DNA of 64,000 bases from Pseudobdellovibrionaceae bacterium. Its GTDB lineage: Bacteria; Bdellovibrionota; Bdellovibrionia; Bdellovibrionales; UBA1609. This document shows, one piece after another, positions 44,693 through 54,195 of this stretch. The notes under the pieces were generated by a model. That model did not search any database and was not told the origin of the DNA. It worked only from the letters and a program-made list of their open reading frames with translations. A program made the translations under genes and the position numbers. Numbering within the stretch: position 1 is the stretch's first letter; the number at the start of each line of letters is the position of its first letter. The stretch spans positions 1 through 64,000 of the forward strand of contig JAMLIO010000002.1 in the NCBI GenBank assembly GCA_023954155.1. The letters run 5' to 3'.

Positions 44693-45442
44693 GTGTCTAT
44701 AAAATATAATTTTCAGAATAAAAAAGCGCTTGTTACTGGCGGAGCGCAAGGTATTGGTTTTGAGATCACAAAAAGCTTTTTGACATCAGGTGCTAACGTG
44801 GTGGTGTGGGATTATAATCCCCAAACCTTAGAAGTTATTAAAAAAGAACTGTCAGAGTACGCAGATCGTCTAGAGGTGGCCCCAGTGGATGTGACAGACT
44901 ATCAAAGCTGTTTAAATGCGATTTCACAAACTACAAGTCTTGATATTTTAGTAAATAACGCAGGTATCACACGAGATAAAAGTTTTGCTAAGATGACAGT
45001 TGAAGATTTCACACAGGTCATCAATACTAACCTCACAGGACTTTTTAATGTGACCAAAAGCATTTTAGAACAAAATAAGTTCAATGAAACGTCTTCACAT
45101 AAAAGAATCATCAATATGGCCAGTGTCGTTGCTCTTTACGGTAACTTTGGTCAAACCAACTATGCCGCAGCCAAAGCAGGCGTGATCGGTCTTACAAAAA
45201 CATGGGCGAAAGAACTGGGACGCAAAGGGTTCACTTCGAATGCCATTGCCCCAGGATTTATCAGCACTAAAATGACAGAGGCCATGCCCGCAGAGGTTTT
45301 AACTGCGCTTGTGGAGAAAGTGCCTGTGAAGCGTATGGGTTTAGTGCAAGACATTGCCAACGCCTGTTTATTTTTATCTTCTGAAGAGGCCTCGTACATC
45401 AATGGCACAGTCCTCAGCGTAGACGGCGGACTGACTCTTTAA
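44693..45442 (+). CDS. SDR-family oxidoreductase, FabG-like
   Basis: Classical short-chain dehydrogenase of 249 residues, most like 3-oxoacyl-ACP reductase. Features: GGAQGIGFEI (nucleotide-binding GxxxGxG), NNAGITRD, then the catalytic Ser in NMASVVAL, YAAAKAG (Tyr and Lys) and the C-terminal VDGGLTL. Start is GTG, preceded by GGGGG. It is divergent from the KASIII-like gene with a 141-bp shared promoter region, so it is probably regulated with that cluster and would reduce a keto group formed there. This role is an inference from context. Confidence 0.92.
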   Translation: MSIKYNFQNKKALVTGGAQGIGFEITKSFLTSGANVVVWDYNPQTLEVIKKELSEYADRLEVAPVDVTDYQSCLNAISQTTSLDILVNNAGITRDKSFAKMTVEDFTQVINTNLTGLFNVTKSILEQNKFNETSSHKRIINMASVVALYGNFGQTNYAAAKAGVIGLTKTWAKELGRKGFTSNAIAPGFISTKMTEAMPAEVLTALVEKVPVKRMGLVQDIANACLFLSSEEASYINGTVLSVDGGLTL

Positions 45443-45484
45443 GAGCATAGCACCCGTATCGGTTTTGTTTTTTAAAAGATAGAA

Positions 45485-45518
45485 TTTAGGTTTAGGTTTA
45501 GGTTTAGGTTTAGGTTTA
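45485..45518. repeat. (TTTAGG) tandem repeat
   Basis: Five perfect TTTAGG units followed by TTTA, between the SDR and the hydrolase genes, not in any frame used for coding. Similar TTTAGAA-type words recur in the arms of the long inverted repeats at 56-59 kb. Confidence 0.9.
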
Positions 45519-45575
45519 AAAAATAGGACTTAATTTTTTTCTGCACAAGAAGGATTTATTTCACAAGGACGTTTT

Positions 45576-46394
45576 ATGGCATATTTAGTTGTGAATGGAT
45601 TTAAAGTTTATTATGAGGTCTATGATGGACTGGTGGATAAAGACACTCTACTGATTCATGGCAATTTAGCCTGTAGCATCTGGTGGCATCCCGTTATTGA
45701 CGTACTCAAAGCTCAAGCGCTTCCTAAAAAGGGACGTTTGGTCTGTATGGATTGGAGAGGCTGCGGTCAATCCAAAGGGTTGACACAAAAATCAGAAATT
45801 AAGTTTGAAACCTTTGCGGAGGACGTTTTAAGTTTAATCAAGTACCTTGAATTAAAAGACGTGCAAGTGGTGGGACATTCCACGGGAGGCTTGATTGCCA
45901 TGCTTGCCATTTTAAAAGATGCTACACCATTTGCGTCCTTAGTGCTTTTAGATAGCATTGGTCCTAAAGGTATCGTGTCTCCTGTACCCCAAGATGTGTT
46001 ACTGGCACACTTTCATGCTCTGTCACAAGATGAAAATCTATCTAACACCACCATTGCCGCCACTATCGAAGGTGTAGATACATCCACAGACTATTTTAAA
46101 GCCTTGGCCAAAGCCACTTTTAATGTCGATGAACCTGTCTGGGTGGGTGTGCCTGAAGAGCTTTGCAACAATGTGGACATCACTCACCGCATGTCAGAGA
46201 TCACTCTACCCACTCTCATTTTACATGGAGAAAAAGACATGGTTCTTCCTCTAGAAGGATCTATAGAGATGCACGAACTTCTGCCTCAGTCTGAGCTTGT
46301 AGTGCTAAAAGACAATGGACATTCTTTAAGCGTGGAAGATCCAAAAAAATATGTTGAACTTCTACAAGATTTTAATTCTAAACTAGAACATTGA
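45576..46394 (+). CDS. Cytoplasmic alpha/beta hydrolase
   Basis: Serine hydrolase of 272 residues without signal peptide. Motifs are textbook: LLIHGNLACSIWWHP, GCGQSKG, nucleophile elbow GHSTGG, Asp in HGEKDMVLP and His in DNGHSLSVED. It belongs to the esterase/haloperoxidase/lactonase-type group; the substrate cannot be named. It follows the SDR gene by 133 bp on the plus strand, so it may belong with the KASIII-like cluster; if so, one hydrolase would be cytoplasmic and one exported. It is convergent with actF. Confidence 0.9.
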   Translation: MAYLVVNGFKVYYEVYDGLVDKDTLLIHGNLACSIWWHPVIDVLKAQALPKKGRLVCMDWRGCGQSKGLTQKSEIKFETFAEDVLSLIKYLELKDVQVVGHSTGGLIAMLAILKDATPFASLVLLDSIGPKGIVSPVPQDVLLAHFHALSQDENLSNTTIAATIEGVDTSTDYFKALAKATFNVDEPVWVGVPEELCNNVDITHRMSEITLPTLILHGEKDMVLPLEGSIEMHELLPQSELVVLKDNGHSLSVEDPKKYVELLQDFNSKLEH

Positions 46395-46509
46395 GTTTTA
46401 TCCCCATCGCAATGGGATCTCCCGATGGGATATCATTCCAGCAGGATACAATTTAAATCTCACTCTATCTTAGCAAGTAGACTAAAAAAATAAAATTTTT
46501 GCATAAATA

Positions 46510-46543
46510 AAAAAAGCCTAGAAAACTCTAGGCTTTTTATTTC
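46510..46543. terminator. Bidirectional terminator
   Basis: AGCCTAGA-AAAC-TCTAGGCT with A8 on the left and T5 on the right. It separates the convergent hydrolase gene and the act operon and can end both transcripts. Confidence 0.9.
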
Positions 46544-46577
46544 TACTAAGACGCAGTCTATGAAAAGGTCACTTCGT

Positions 46578-47780
46578 CTAGTGATAGACCACTTCGTGAG
46601 CCGCAGACTCTTCGATGTAAGGGTCATTCATAGGAATCAGTGAGTTTTTAGACAGATAGTTTGTAAATGTCAGTCCAAAAATTCCCAAGAACCCTAAAAA
46701 CACAGCCACATCAAAACCATTCAGCTGAACAGCGTGGTCATCAAAGTTAGGATAGATCAACCAATGAAGGTCTAAAAATTGTGTGATGATGATCAAACCA
46801 CAAATGATTCGGATGTAGTTCATATCACGCTTCGCCCATCTTGGTAGGAGTGCAAGAAAAGGGATCACAAATTTCAAGATAATCAAAGCCACAGACATCA
46901 CAGCCCAAGGACCTTCCATGCGGTGAACAAAGAAGATGGTCTCTTCAGGCAAGTTGGCATACCAGATCAACATAAACTGCGAGAACGCAATGTAGGCCCA
47001 GAACACGGTAAAGCCTAGCATGTACTTGGCCATGTCATGGATATGGTTCTCGTTCACCATTCCGTTATAGTACCCACGTTTGATCAGAAAGATCGTAGCG
47101 ATGATCATCATGGCAAAAAAGGTTTGAGATGCTCCACCAAAAAGGTAAATCCCAAAGATAGTACTAAACCAGTGAGGCTCTAAACTCATCAAAAAATCTA
47201 CCGCAAAAAAGGAGAAGCTTAAGGCAAAAAACATAATGTAACCCACGCTCTTAGGAACAATAGCTTTGACTAAAGACTTGTCCCCAGTTTGGTCTTGTTT
47301 ACGAGTGCCATTAACGATGAAGTGGTTAAATAAAATCCAACCGCCAAAGAACACAATAAATCTGATCCAAAAAAATGTAGGGTTCAGATAACCTTGTTTG
47401 TGCAACAAGAGTGAATCTTTAGCCACAACCTCAGGGTTTAACCAACTGAAAAGATAACCCACACCAAAAAGCATAAGGATCAAGGTCAATACCGCAGCCA
47501 CTGGGATATAGGCCGCTGTGGCTTCAAATAGACGTCTAACGTTCACACTCCAGCCTGATTGGGTTAAAAAGTGAATGGCAATAAAGAAAAGGCCTATAAG
47601 AGCCACAGAAACAAAATACACTGTACCCAAAAGATAAGACTGCCAAGCACGAGTCGGATCTTTAAATAATAAAAACACAAAGGCTAAAGCACCTAAAGCC
47701 GCTAGTGCTATGAAGGTCAGCTTTAGTTTTGTGGGAGTTTCAAATTTTTGAGGAGCTTTAATTTCAACGGTCTTATGCAT
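46578..47780 (-). CDS. actF: Alternative complex III membrane subunit ActF
   Basis: Integral membrane subunit of the alternative complex III, related to ActC but lacking its extra features; it helps form the quinol site. About ten hydrophobic helices are visible, with motifs typical of the subunit: NPTFFWIRFIVFFGGWILFNHF, DFLMSLEPHWFSTIFGIYL and YMLGFTVFWAYIAFSQFMLIW. Length 400 is normal. It begins 2 bp after actE. No ActG or cytochrome oxidase gene follows; a strong terminator lies directly past the stop codon. Confidence 0.93.
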   Translation of the reverse strand: MHKTVEIKAPQKFETPTKLKLTFIALAALGALAFVFLLFKDPTRAWQSYLLGTVYFVSVALIGLFFIAIHFLTQSGWSVNVRRLFEATAAYIPVAAVLTLILMLFGVGYLFSWLNPEVVAKDSLLLHKQGYLNPTFFWIRFIVFFGGWILFNHFIVNGTRKQDQTGDKSLVKAIVPKSVGYIMFFALSFSFFAVDFLMSLEPHWFSTIFGIYLFGGASQTFFAMMIIATIFLIKRGYYNGMVNENHIHDMAKYMLGFTVFWAYIAFSQFMLIWYANLPEETIFFVHRMEGPWAVMSVALIILKFVIPFLALLPRWAKRDMNYIRIICGLIIITQFLDLHWLIYPNFDDHAVQLNGFDVAVFLGFLGIFGLTFTNYLSKNSLIPMNDPYIEESAAHEVVYH

Positions 47781-47782
47781 GT

Positions 47783-48346
47783 CTATTCTCCTGACTCTTT
47801 CTTATTTTGTAGGCGTCTAAGATGATCCACCACAGCCCAACGTTCTTTCTCGTCATAGATTTGGTTACTGTAGTTGCCCATAAGTCCCCAACCATACGTG
47901 ACCACATAATAGAGTCGTCCATCGGTGTAATCTTTAATGCGATCTTGAAGTAAGTTAGGTGGAGGAATCACAAAGCTCTTTCTTGCCACTTCCATCATCT
48001 TGCTGTTGCCATCGGCTTTATCACCGTGGCAAACAGCGCAGTAAATTCTAAATTTCTCAGCACCTATGGAGTTATACTTTGCTAACTCTTCTGCGGACAC
48101 ACTTCGAAGTGGATTCTTAAGCTTTCCTGCTTCTTCAGTGCCCATCTCTGGAACATAACGTAAACGCGGAATCGCATGTTCTGGAGGAAGTTTGCTGGTG
48201 ATCTTACTGTCTTTATCACCTTCTTGGGCTTTAATATCTGGGCCTTCTAACATCGCAGTCCCTGGCAGATACTCTCTGTTAGGTTTAGTCTTGTCACAAC
48301 CTGCAAATACCAAAAAAGCTAAAACTAAAATGCATGACTTCTTCAT
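47783..48346 (-). CDS. actE: Monohaem cytochrome c lipoprotein ActE
   Basis: Membrane-anchored cytochrome c of alternative complex III that passes electrons on from the complex. The 187-residue protein starts with a lipobox (LVFAGC) and has one haem motif, YCAVCHGDKADG, with the axial Met probably in the following helix region (GNSKMMEVARK or WGLMGNYS). The longer open frame to 48439 lacks a ribosome site; ATG 48346 has GGTGGAG at good spacing and lies 1 nt after the actD stop codon. Confidence 0.93.
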   Translation of the reverse strand: MKKSCILVLAFLVFAGCDKTKPNREYLPGTAMLEGPDIKAQEGDKDSKITSKLPPEHAIPRLRYVPEMGTEEAGKLKNPLRSVSAEELAKYNSIGAEKFRIYCAVCHGDKADGNSKMMEVARKSFVIPPPNLLQDRIKDYTDGRLYYVVTYGWGLMGNYSNQIYDEKERWAVVDHLRRLQNKKESGE

Positions 48347-48347
48347 T

Positions 48348-48869
48348 CTAATACTCCACCACGTCGTGAACTGCATCTGCACCCAGCTCTTTAAATAAAT
48401 TCTGAATTTCTGAAGAATTGTACTTTTGATCTTGATCATAAATGATCAAACCAAACTTATGTGATGTTAAATCAGGATCAACAACAGGTGGGTTCACTTT
48501 AGGTAAACCACAAGCGATAATCATAGCTCCCACACTGGCCAAAGCCGCAAATAAGATGGTCAATTCAAAAATAACTGGAATGAACGCGGGTAAAGACCAC
48601 ATGGGCTTACCCCCAATATTAACGGGCCAGCTGACAGCAGAGGTCCACCAAGTAAACCAAAGACCAAATAGACAGCCAGTCACACCTGCAAAGAAAGTAA
48701 CCCATGGGATCCATGACCTGCTCAGGCCGCTGGCGTCTTCCATGCCGTGTACTGGATATGGTGTGATCGCGTCGAATTTTAAATACCCCTTGTTTTTAAC
48801 TGTTTCAGCTGCATGAAGAATGTCCTCTTCAGCCAACCAAATGCCCATGATCCCCTTTTGACTAGCCAT
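48348..48869 (-). CDS. actD: Alternative complex III subunit ActD
   Basis: Small membrane subunit (DUF3341 type) of alternative complex III. Two membrane helices ([20 protein letters not shown] and the [15 protein letters not shown] stretch) separate cytoplasmic ends; the N-terminal motif [18 protein letters not shown] is characteristic. The start is ATG 48869 with GGGAGG upstream, overlapping the end of actC by 8 bp. Upstream in-frame codons to 48896 have no ribosome site. Product 173 residues. Confidence 0.92.
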   Translation of the reverse strand: MASQKGIMGIWLAEEDILHAAETVKNKGYLKFDAITPYPVHGMEDASGLSRSWIPWVTFFAGVTGCLFGLWFTWWTSAVSWPVNIGGKPMWSLPAFIPVIFELTILFAALASVGAMIIACGLPKVNPPVVDPDLTSHKFGLIIYDQDQKYNSSEIQNLFKELGADAVHDVVEY

Positions 48870-50229
48870 GGTGACCTCCCTTGCTGCTCTTTCCAAAGCC
48901 CAGCACAGGTTTGATCTCTGCTATGGCTACCGCAGGAATGGCACGGATGTAAAGTAAAAATAATGTAAAGAACATACCAAAACTTCCAATCAAGACCCCA
49001 AAATCATAGAAGGTCATGTCGTACATACCCCAGCTCGAAGGTAAGAAGTCCCTGTGCAGTGAAGTCACTGTGATCACATATCTTTCAAACCACATCCCAA
49101 TATTTACAAAAATCGAAACGATAAACATGGTTGGGATATGACGGCGGGCTTTTTTGAACCAGAAGATTTGAGGAATCAATACGTTACAAGTGATCATCGT
49201 CCAATAGGACCACCAGTAAGGCCCAAAGGCTCTATTGGTGAAGGCATACACTTCGTACACAGAGCCTGAGTACCAAGCGATAAAAAATTCAGACCCATAG
49301 GCATAACCCACAAGCATTCCTGTGGTCATGATCACCTTGTTCATCAGCTCCATGTGATCCAACGTGATGTAGTCTTTAAACTTAGGCACGGCAATGCGAA
49401 CCAAAGTCATTAAGGTCACCACCATCGCAAATCCAGAAAAGATCGCCCCTGCCACAAAGTAAGGAGGGAAAATGGTAGTGTGCCACCCTGGAAGCTGAGC
49501 CACTGCAAAGTCAAAAGATACGATACTGTGAACCGAAAGAACCAAGGGTGTAGAAAGGGCTGCAAGGATCAGATACACAATTTCAAAGTGTCCCCAGTCT
49601 CTCGCACGGCCTCTCCAACCTAAAGAAAATATTCCGTAAAGAGTCTTACGAATTTTGGTTTTAGCACGATCTCGAAGTGTGGCTAAGTCAGGCACCATCC
49701 CCACATACCAAAACACAATAGAAACTGTAGCATAAGTAGAGATCGCAAAAACGTCCCATAAAAGTGGAGATCTAAAGTTCACCCACAAAGGACCTCTTTG
49801 GTTCGGATAGGGAAAAAGCCAAAAGGCAAACCATGGTCGGCCTGTGTGAATGATAGGAAAAATTCCTGCTGTCATCACCGCAAAGACCGTCATAGCTTCC
49901 GCTGTTCTAGCGATGGAGGTTCTCCACTTTTGGCGGAAAAGATATAACACCGCAGAGATCAAGGTTCCCGCATGACCAATACCTACCCAAAATACGAAGG
50001 TGACGATGTCCATCCCCCAACCAATAGGGCTATTGACCCCCATCAGTCCCATCCCAATGCCTACGATCGCTGCGATCACCACAATATAGAATGCAAACAC
50101 AGAACTAGAGGCGGCAATCATGGCTAACCATCGACCACCAGGAGGGGTTTCAACTAAGGATGCTATGTCATCCGTCACGTCTTTTAATGACTTATTTCCT
50201 TGAACTAAAGGCTTTCTAAAAGATTCCAT
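48862..50229 (-). CDS. actC: Alternative complex III quinone subunit ActC
   Basis: NrfD/PsrC-like polytopic membrane subunit that carries the quinol oxidation site of alternative complex III. About ten helices; the family segments [61 protein letters not shown] and [16 protein letters not shown] are easy to recognise. Length 455 is normal. Its start overlaps the actB stop codon by one base (TGATG), so expression is coupled. Confidence 0.95.
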   Translation of the reverse strand: MESFRKPLVQGNKSLKDVTDDIASLVETPPGGRWLAMIAASSSVFAFYIVVIAAIVGIGMGLMGVNSPIGWGMDIVTFVFWVGIGHAGTLISAVLYLFRQKWRTSIARTAEAMTVFAVMTAGIFPIIHTGRPWFAFWLFPYPNQRGPLWVNFRSPLLWDVFAISTYATVSIVFWYVGMVPDLATLRDRAKTKIRKTLYGIFSLGWRGRARDWGHFEIVYLILAALSTPLVLSVHSIVSFDFAVAQLPGWHTTIFPPYFVAGAIFSGFAMVVTLMTLVRIAVPKFKDYITLDHMELMNKVIMTTGMLVGYAYGSEFFIAWYSGSVYEVYAFTNRAFGPYWWSYWTMITCNVLIPQIFWFKKARRHIPTMFIVSIFVNIGMWFERYVITVTSLHRDFLPSSWGMYDMTFYDFGVLIGSFGMFFTLFLLYIRAIPAVAIAEIKPVLGFGKSSKGGHHG

Positions 50230-53200
50230 CAGTGATGCCCACCTTTTTTATTGCTTTGATCATGACTTGCTGTCTTAAGCTCATCTACGTTTCTGACTTT
50301 AGATAAAAACTTTACAGCAGGGTACACGGCCAACTCTTCTAGTAAAGAGTAAGAACGTAAATTTCTGTGCATTTTGCCCACTTCACTGTTGGGATCATTC
50401 AAGTCCCCAAATACAAGAGCCTTTGTAGGGCATGTTTGCTGACACGCGGTTTTGATATCACCGTCTTCGATCTTGCGATCAGCCAGCTTCACTTCTGTCT
50501 TTTTGGCGTGAATTCTTTGAACGCAGAAACTGCACTTCTCCATCACCCCTCTAGTTCTTACCGTCACTTCAGGGTTAAGAACCATCTTTAGTGGGTTTTC
50601 AACTTTAGAGTAGTTAAACCAGTTAAAACGACGAACTTTATAAGGACAGTTGTTGGCACAATATCTTGTTCCCACACAACGGTTATAAGCCATATCGTTT
50701 AAGCCCTCATCACTATGAGCTGTCGCAATAACAGGACACACTGTTTCGCAAGGGGCATTATCACAATGCATACACATAATAGGCTGGAAGACCACGTCTG
50801 GATTTTCAGGACTTCCCGTATAGTAACGGTCCACACGAATCCAACTCATTTCACGACCATTTAGAATATGTTTTTTACCTACAACAGGGATGTTGTTTTC
50901 AGCTTGGCAAGCCACGATACAAGAACCACAACCATTACAACGGCTCAAATCCACGGCCATTCCCCACTTGTGTCCTTTGTACTTGTGCTCAGACCAAAGT
51001 GAGAAGACCTTATGCTTATGACGTCCCGCTGTGGGGTCTTTCATGATGTCTTTAAGAGTGGCCTCAACTACAATCTGGCGGCCTTCCATACTATGATGGC
51101 CTTGTACGTTAGCTAGGTCATACATTTTACTTGTGGTTTTTACTGTCGCGTTTAAACCTGAGTAAATGACCTTATCATTTTTTAGTTTAGCTAAATTGTA
51201 AGCATTTACACCCACACCTGTTGCCACTTGTCCCGCATCTTTGCGCCCATAACCGATGGCTAGGGCAAGGACCTTGTCTTCTAATCCGACTTGAATGTGG
51301 GCAGGAACTTTTAAGGTTTTTCCATCTACAGACAGCTCAACAATTTGTCCTTCACGAACTTTAAGCTGTTCTGCGGTTTTGATACTCATAGATACATAGT
51401 TGTCCCAGCAGATTTTAGTCACTGGATCGGGGAACTCTTGCAGCCAAGATACGTTAGCCAAAGTTCCATCTTTGATCCCAACTGTAGGGTAAAGTACAAG
51501 TTCAAACTCAGGAGATTGATCAAGTTGGAAGCCTTTTTGCTCGGTGGCTTTGTAACTGCGCGAACCTGATGCAGAAAGGTCTTTTTTACCCACTACACCT
51601 TTTTGTAAGAAGTCCACCCAAGCCTGTTCAGTATTTCCGACTTTAGACTGCACTGATTTTTTAAGATAAGTGTACCAGTCAGAGTCATTTCCTAAAGCAC
51701 CAAGAAGAACATCCTCAAAAGCTTTTGTATCATAAAGAGGTTGAATCGTAGGCTGCTGAATGCTGTAAATGCCCTTCACCCCTTCAGCATCTGCCCATTT
51801 TTCAAGGTCATGATGGTCTGGGATGATGTAGTCACACACAGAGCCCGTTTCGTCATTGCGATCGCCAGTATAAAAAATAGTCTTTACTTTTGCTAAGGCC
51901 TCTCTGAATTCTTTCACATTAGGCAAATAGTAAAGAGGGTTAGTTTTATGAATGACAAGCGCATTGACCTTACCTGCTTCAATATCGGCCATCAATTCTG
52001 TAATCGCTGACACTGATCCTCGGTAAGATAAAGAGGGGCTAGAGTACTTGATCACTTTTCCATCATTACCCAAAATGCCATTTAAGTAGTTTACAACATC
52101 AAACAAAGTAGATTGGTTTTGAGTTAAAGAAGTCAGTCCTCCCGTCATCACTACTGAACGACCACGAGACGTCACTAAGCGTTCTGCCAACTGATCCAAT
52201 TGAGCATCAGAAACTTTAAGTTCGGCTAAAATGTCTTTAAAGGAAGTCAGTAAGTCTCTCCATACTTGAGGATAACTGAGACCTAATTTTTGGCAGACTT
52301 TATGAGTCAGCACCATAGCAAGAGGCACTTGTTGACTAGGACGAATAGGATATCTTTGATCCGCATTCATTCCTGTTACAGATAACATAGTTTCAAACTG
52401 CACAGAGTAGTTCATGTTGGCATCAGGGAATCTACGGTTAGCAAACTCGCGTTGATACTCCATAGAATGCGGGCCAACACCCAAATAATCCACATCAATA
52501 CCGACGATCACATCAGCTTTAGTGAAATCCGCATAAGGAACCCCTTCTGACTTATCGTGCACTCTTTTTTGTGAAGCGAGGTAGGAAGAGTAATCAATAG
52601 GTTCGTATTCAAAATACTTACCGCCACCTTTTTGTACAAATTCAGAAATCAATTTGCGAGAGGTCGGTGAAGCATTAGAGCCTGACAGCACATACACACC
52701 ACTTCCTGCCACCGCATCTTTAAGTGCAGTTTCAGCTTGAGCCCATGTTAAAGACAAAGTGTCTCTGTTCGTTCGGGCTTTATTGACCAAGTTATGCACT
52801 GGAGATGTTAAACGGTCAGGATCATAAAGACTTAACACAAAAGCTTGTCCACGCGTGGAGAGAGCTTCACCAATTCCAGGATAAAACTCATTCCCTTCTA
52901 GCTTAATGGGACGCCCTTCACGAGTCTTCACCACAAGACCTGTCACATCACCCCCATCTACAAATGTCGAAGCATAGTAGTTGGGAAGACCAGGAACGAT
53001 CTCTTTGGGACGTTTTGCAAAAGGAACAATCTTTTGAACAGGACGACGAACACAACCAAAAGATGTGAGCGCAATGCTTGCACCCATAAGCTTTAAAAAC
53101 TCACGACGTGCCCAACCGCCTTGCGCGGCCTCTTCTTGTTCAATCTCATCTGCCATAGGAGATGACATGAATTCACGCTGCGCTAGTTCTTGGAAGTCAG

Positions 53201-53279
53201 GATCGTTTCTCCATTGATCCAAACTGAGCCAATACTTAGGAGCTTTATTCTCTGTTTTTTCTGTGGTTTCATTTTTCAT
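50229..53279 (-). CDS. actB: Iron-sulfur/molybdopterin-like subunit ActB
   Basis: Periplasmic subunit of alternative complex III, 1016 residues, joining a molybdopterin-oxidoreductase-like part (cofactor usually absent in this family) and a ferredoxin-like part. Export is by the Tat route: after about 55 residues [19 protein letters not shown], a Tat signal with a lipoprotein-type Cys. The C-terminal part has four Cys clusters for Fe-S centres: [35 protein letters not shown] and CSFCVQRI with ACQQTCP. The N-terminal [15 protein letters not shown] segment is typical of ActB. It is 20 bp after actA. Confidence 0.96.
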   Translation of the reverse strand: MKNETTEKTENKAPKYWLSLDQWRNDPDFQELAQREFMSSPMADEIEQEEAAQGGWARREFLKLMGASIALTSFGCVRRPVQKIVPFAKRPKEIVPGLPNYYASTFVDGGDVTGLVVKTREGRPIKLEGNEFYPGIGEALSTRGQAFVLSLYDPDRLTSPVHNLVNKARTNRDTLSLTWAQAETALKDAVAGSGVYVLSGSNASPTSRKLISEFVQKGGGKYFEYEPIDYSSYLASQKRVHDKSEGVPYADFTKADVIVGIDVDYLGVGPHSMEYQREFANRRFPDANMNYSVQFETMLSVTGMNADQRYPIRPSQQVPLAMVLTHKVCQKLGLSYPQVWRDLLTSFKDILAELKVSDAQLDQLAERLVTSRGRSVVMTGGLTSLTQNQSTLFDVVNYLNGILGNDGKVIKYSSPSLSYRGSVSAITELMADIEAGKVNALVIHKTNPLYYLPNVKEFREALAKVKTIFYTGDRNDETGSVCDYIIPDHHDLEKWADAEGVKGIYSIQQPTIQPLYDTKAFEDVLLGALGNDSDWYTYLKKSVQSKVGNTEQAWVDFLQKGVVGKKDLSASGSRSYKATEQKGFQLDQSPEFELVLYPTVGIKDGTLANVSWLQEFPDPVTKICWDNYVSMSIKTAEQLKVREGQIVELSVDGKTLKVPAHIQVGLEDKVLALAIGYGRKDAGQVATGVGVNAYNLAKLKNDKVIYSGLNATVKTTSKMYDLANVQGHHSMEGRQIVVEATLKDIMKDPTAGRHKHKVFSLWSEHKYKGHKWGMAVDLSRCNGCGSCIVACQAENNIPVVGKKHILNGREMSWIRVDRYYTGSPENPDVVFQPIMCMHCDNAPCETVCPVIATAHSDEGLNDMAYNRCVGTRYCANNCPYKVRRFNWFNYSKVENPLKMVLNPEVTVRTRGVMEKCSFCVQRIHAKKTEVKLADRKIEDGDIKTACQQTCPTKALVFGDLNDPNSEVGKMHRNLRSYSLLEELAVYPAVKFLSKVRNVDELKTASHDQSNKKGGHH

Positions 53280-53299
53280 GCGCTTTATACTCCTGAAAA

Positions 53300-53833
53300 T
53301 TAGTAGTGACAGGTTGAACAGTTGATAGGAGCAGGAGGCTCTTGCTCTCTATGACAGTTAATACACCAGCCCATGGATAGGTCTGAGGACTGAGACACCG
53401 TATCCATAGTTTCAATCGCTCCATGACACTCTTGACAGTCTTTGCCTGCCTTAATGTGTGGTGCGTGGTTAAATTTCACATGATCTGGCAACATATGAAC
53501 GCGATTCCATGCGATCGGCTCATCATTGTTAAAAGCATCTTTAAGTTGATCCAAAGCATCTGTTTTTGTTCCCACGTTTAAATGGCAATTCATGCAGATG
53601 TTCAGACTTGGAACAGAAGCATGGCGGGACTCAGAAGCAGCAACGTGACAGTATTTACAGTCAATTTCGAGGGTTCCTGCATGCCATTTGTGGGAGTAAG
53701 GCAAAGGCTGTTCTGGTGCATGACCTTGGTTGTAACCGATATTAAGCTTGTTATTTGTAAGGAGATAAAAAAATGCTCCCACGCCGAATAGAATGCCAAA
53801 TCCTACCGCGGCACCTACTAACTTTTTAATCAT
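53300..53833 (-). CDS. actA: Pentahaem cytochrome c subunit ActA
   Basis: Electron-transfer subunit of alternative complex III. Five CxxCH haem motifs are present (CKYCH, CMNCH, CQECH, CINCH, CSTCH), and the protein starts with a single membrane anchor (LVGAAVGFGILFGVGAFFYLL). The start was put at ATG 53833; the frame is open to 53920 without anchor-like sequence. Product 177 residues, normal for ActA. It is the first gene of the six-gene operon, with a candidate promoter 60-80 bp upstream. Confidence 0.95.
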   Translation of the reverse strand: MIKKLVGAAVGFGILFGVGAFFYLLTNNKLNIGYNQGHAPEQPLPYSHKWHAGTLEIDCKYCHVAASESRHASVPSLNICMNCHLNVGTKTDALDQLKDAFNNDEPIAWNRVHMLPDHVKFNHAPHIKAGKDCQECHGAIETMDTVSQSSDLSMGWCINCHREQEPPAPINCSTCHY

Positions 53834-54195
53834 AAGATGCGACCTGCTTGTTAACGTTTTACTCTGTCTAGTATTACTTTTCTTATTAGATATAAAGGAA
53901 ATATAGAAATTTTCAATCAATTTTCATTTAAAAAAATCTGCTTATATTTTGCGCACAAATTCATCTCTCACCATGATCACATGTGAACATGTGCAGGACT
54001 GCAACTTAAGGTTGCACATGCTGGGGTCTATCCTCATTTTTCAGGTGTAAATGTAATTGTAACTGATAGCTATAATCAAAAATTACGCCTACGTATTTGC
54101 CTCCTCACCTCTTTAGCTTAATACTAGAGCGGCTGCGGAAAATTTACACAAAGTAAATGTTCTAAAGCTTACTCAACATATTCACGGAGGTCTGG
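53834..54195. other. Divergent actA/pepF spacer
   Basis: A 360-bp region between two outward-facing transcripts. Besides the act promoter candidate it holds a perfect 10-bp palindrome TCACATGTGA (53977-53986), overlapped by a larger inverted pair CATGTGC...GCACATG (to about 54020) and a GCAAC-TTAAG-GTTGC stem. The AT-rich remainder has no open frame of note. The palindromes suit a dimeric regulator. Confidence 0.5.
53889..53916 (-). promoter_or_regulatory. Candidate act operon promoter
   Basis: On the minus strand TTGAAA, a 16-bp spacer and TATATC, giving a leader of about 45-50 nt before the actA ATG. The match is to the general sigma-70 form. Confidence 0.4.

Noticed and set aside
45485-45518. 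Telomere-like repeat as a chromosome end
   Set aside because: Genes continue normally on both sides; only five units.
40933-46394. Olefin (oleABCD) cluster
   Set aside because: Enzyme types agree, but the synthase lacks the OleA triad and the reductase is a short FabG-type, not OleD.
53300-53920. Longer actA from 53920
   Set aside because: The extra 29 residues have no signal character and the anchor starts at ATG 53833.
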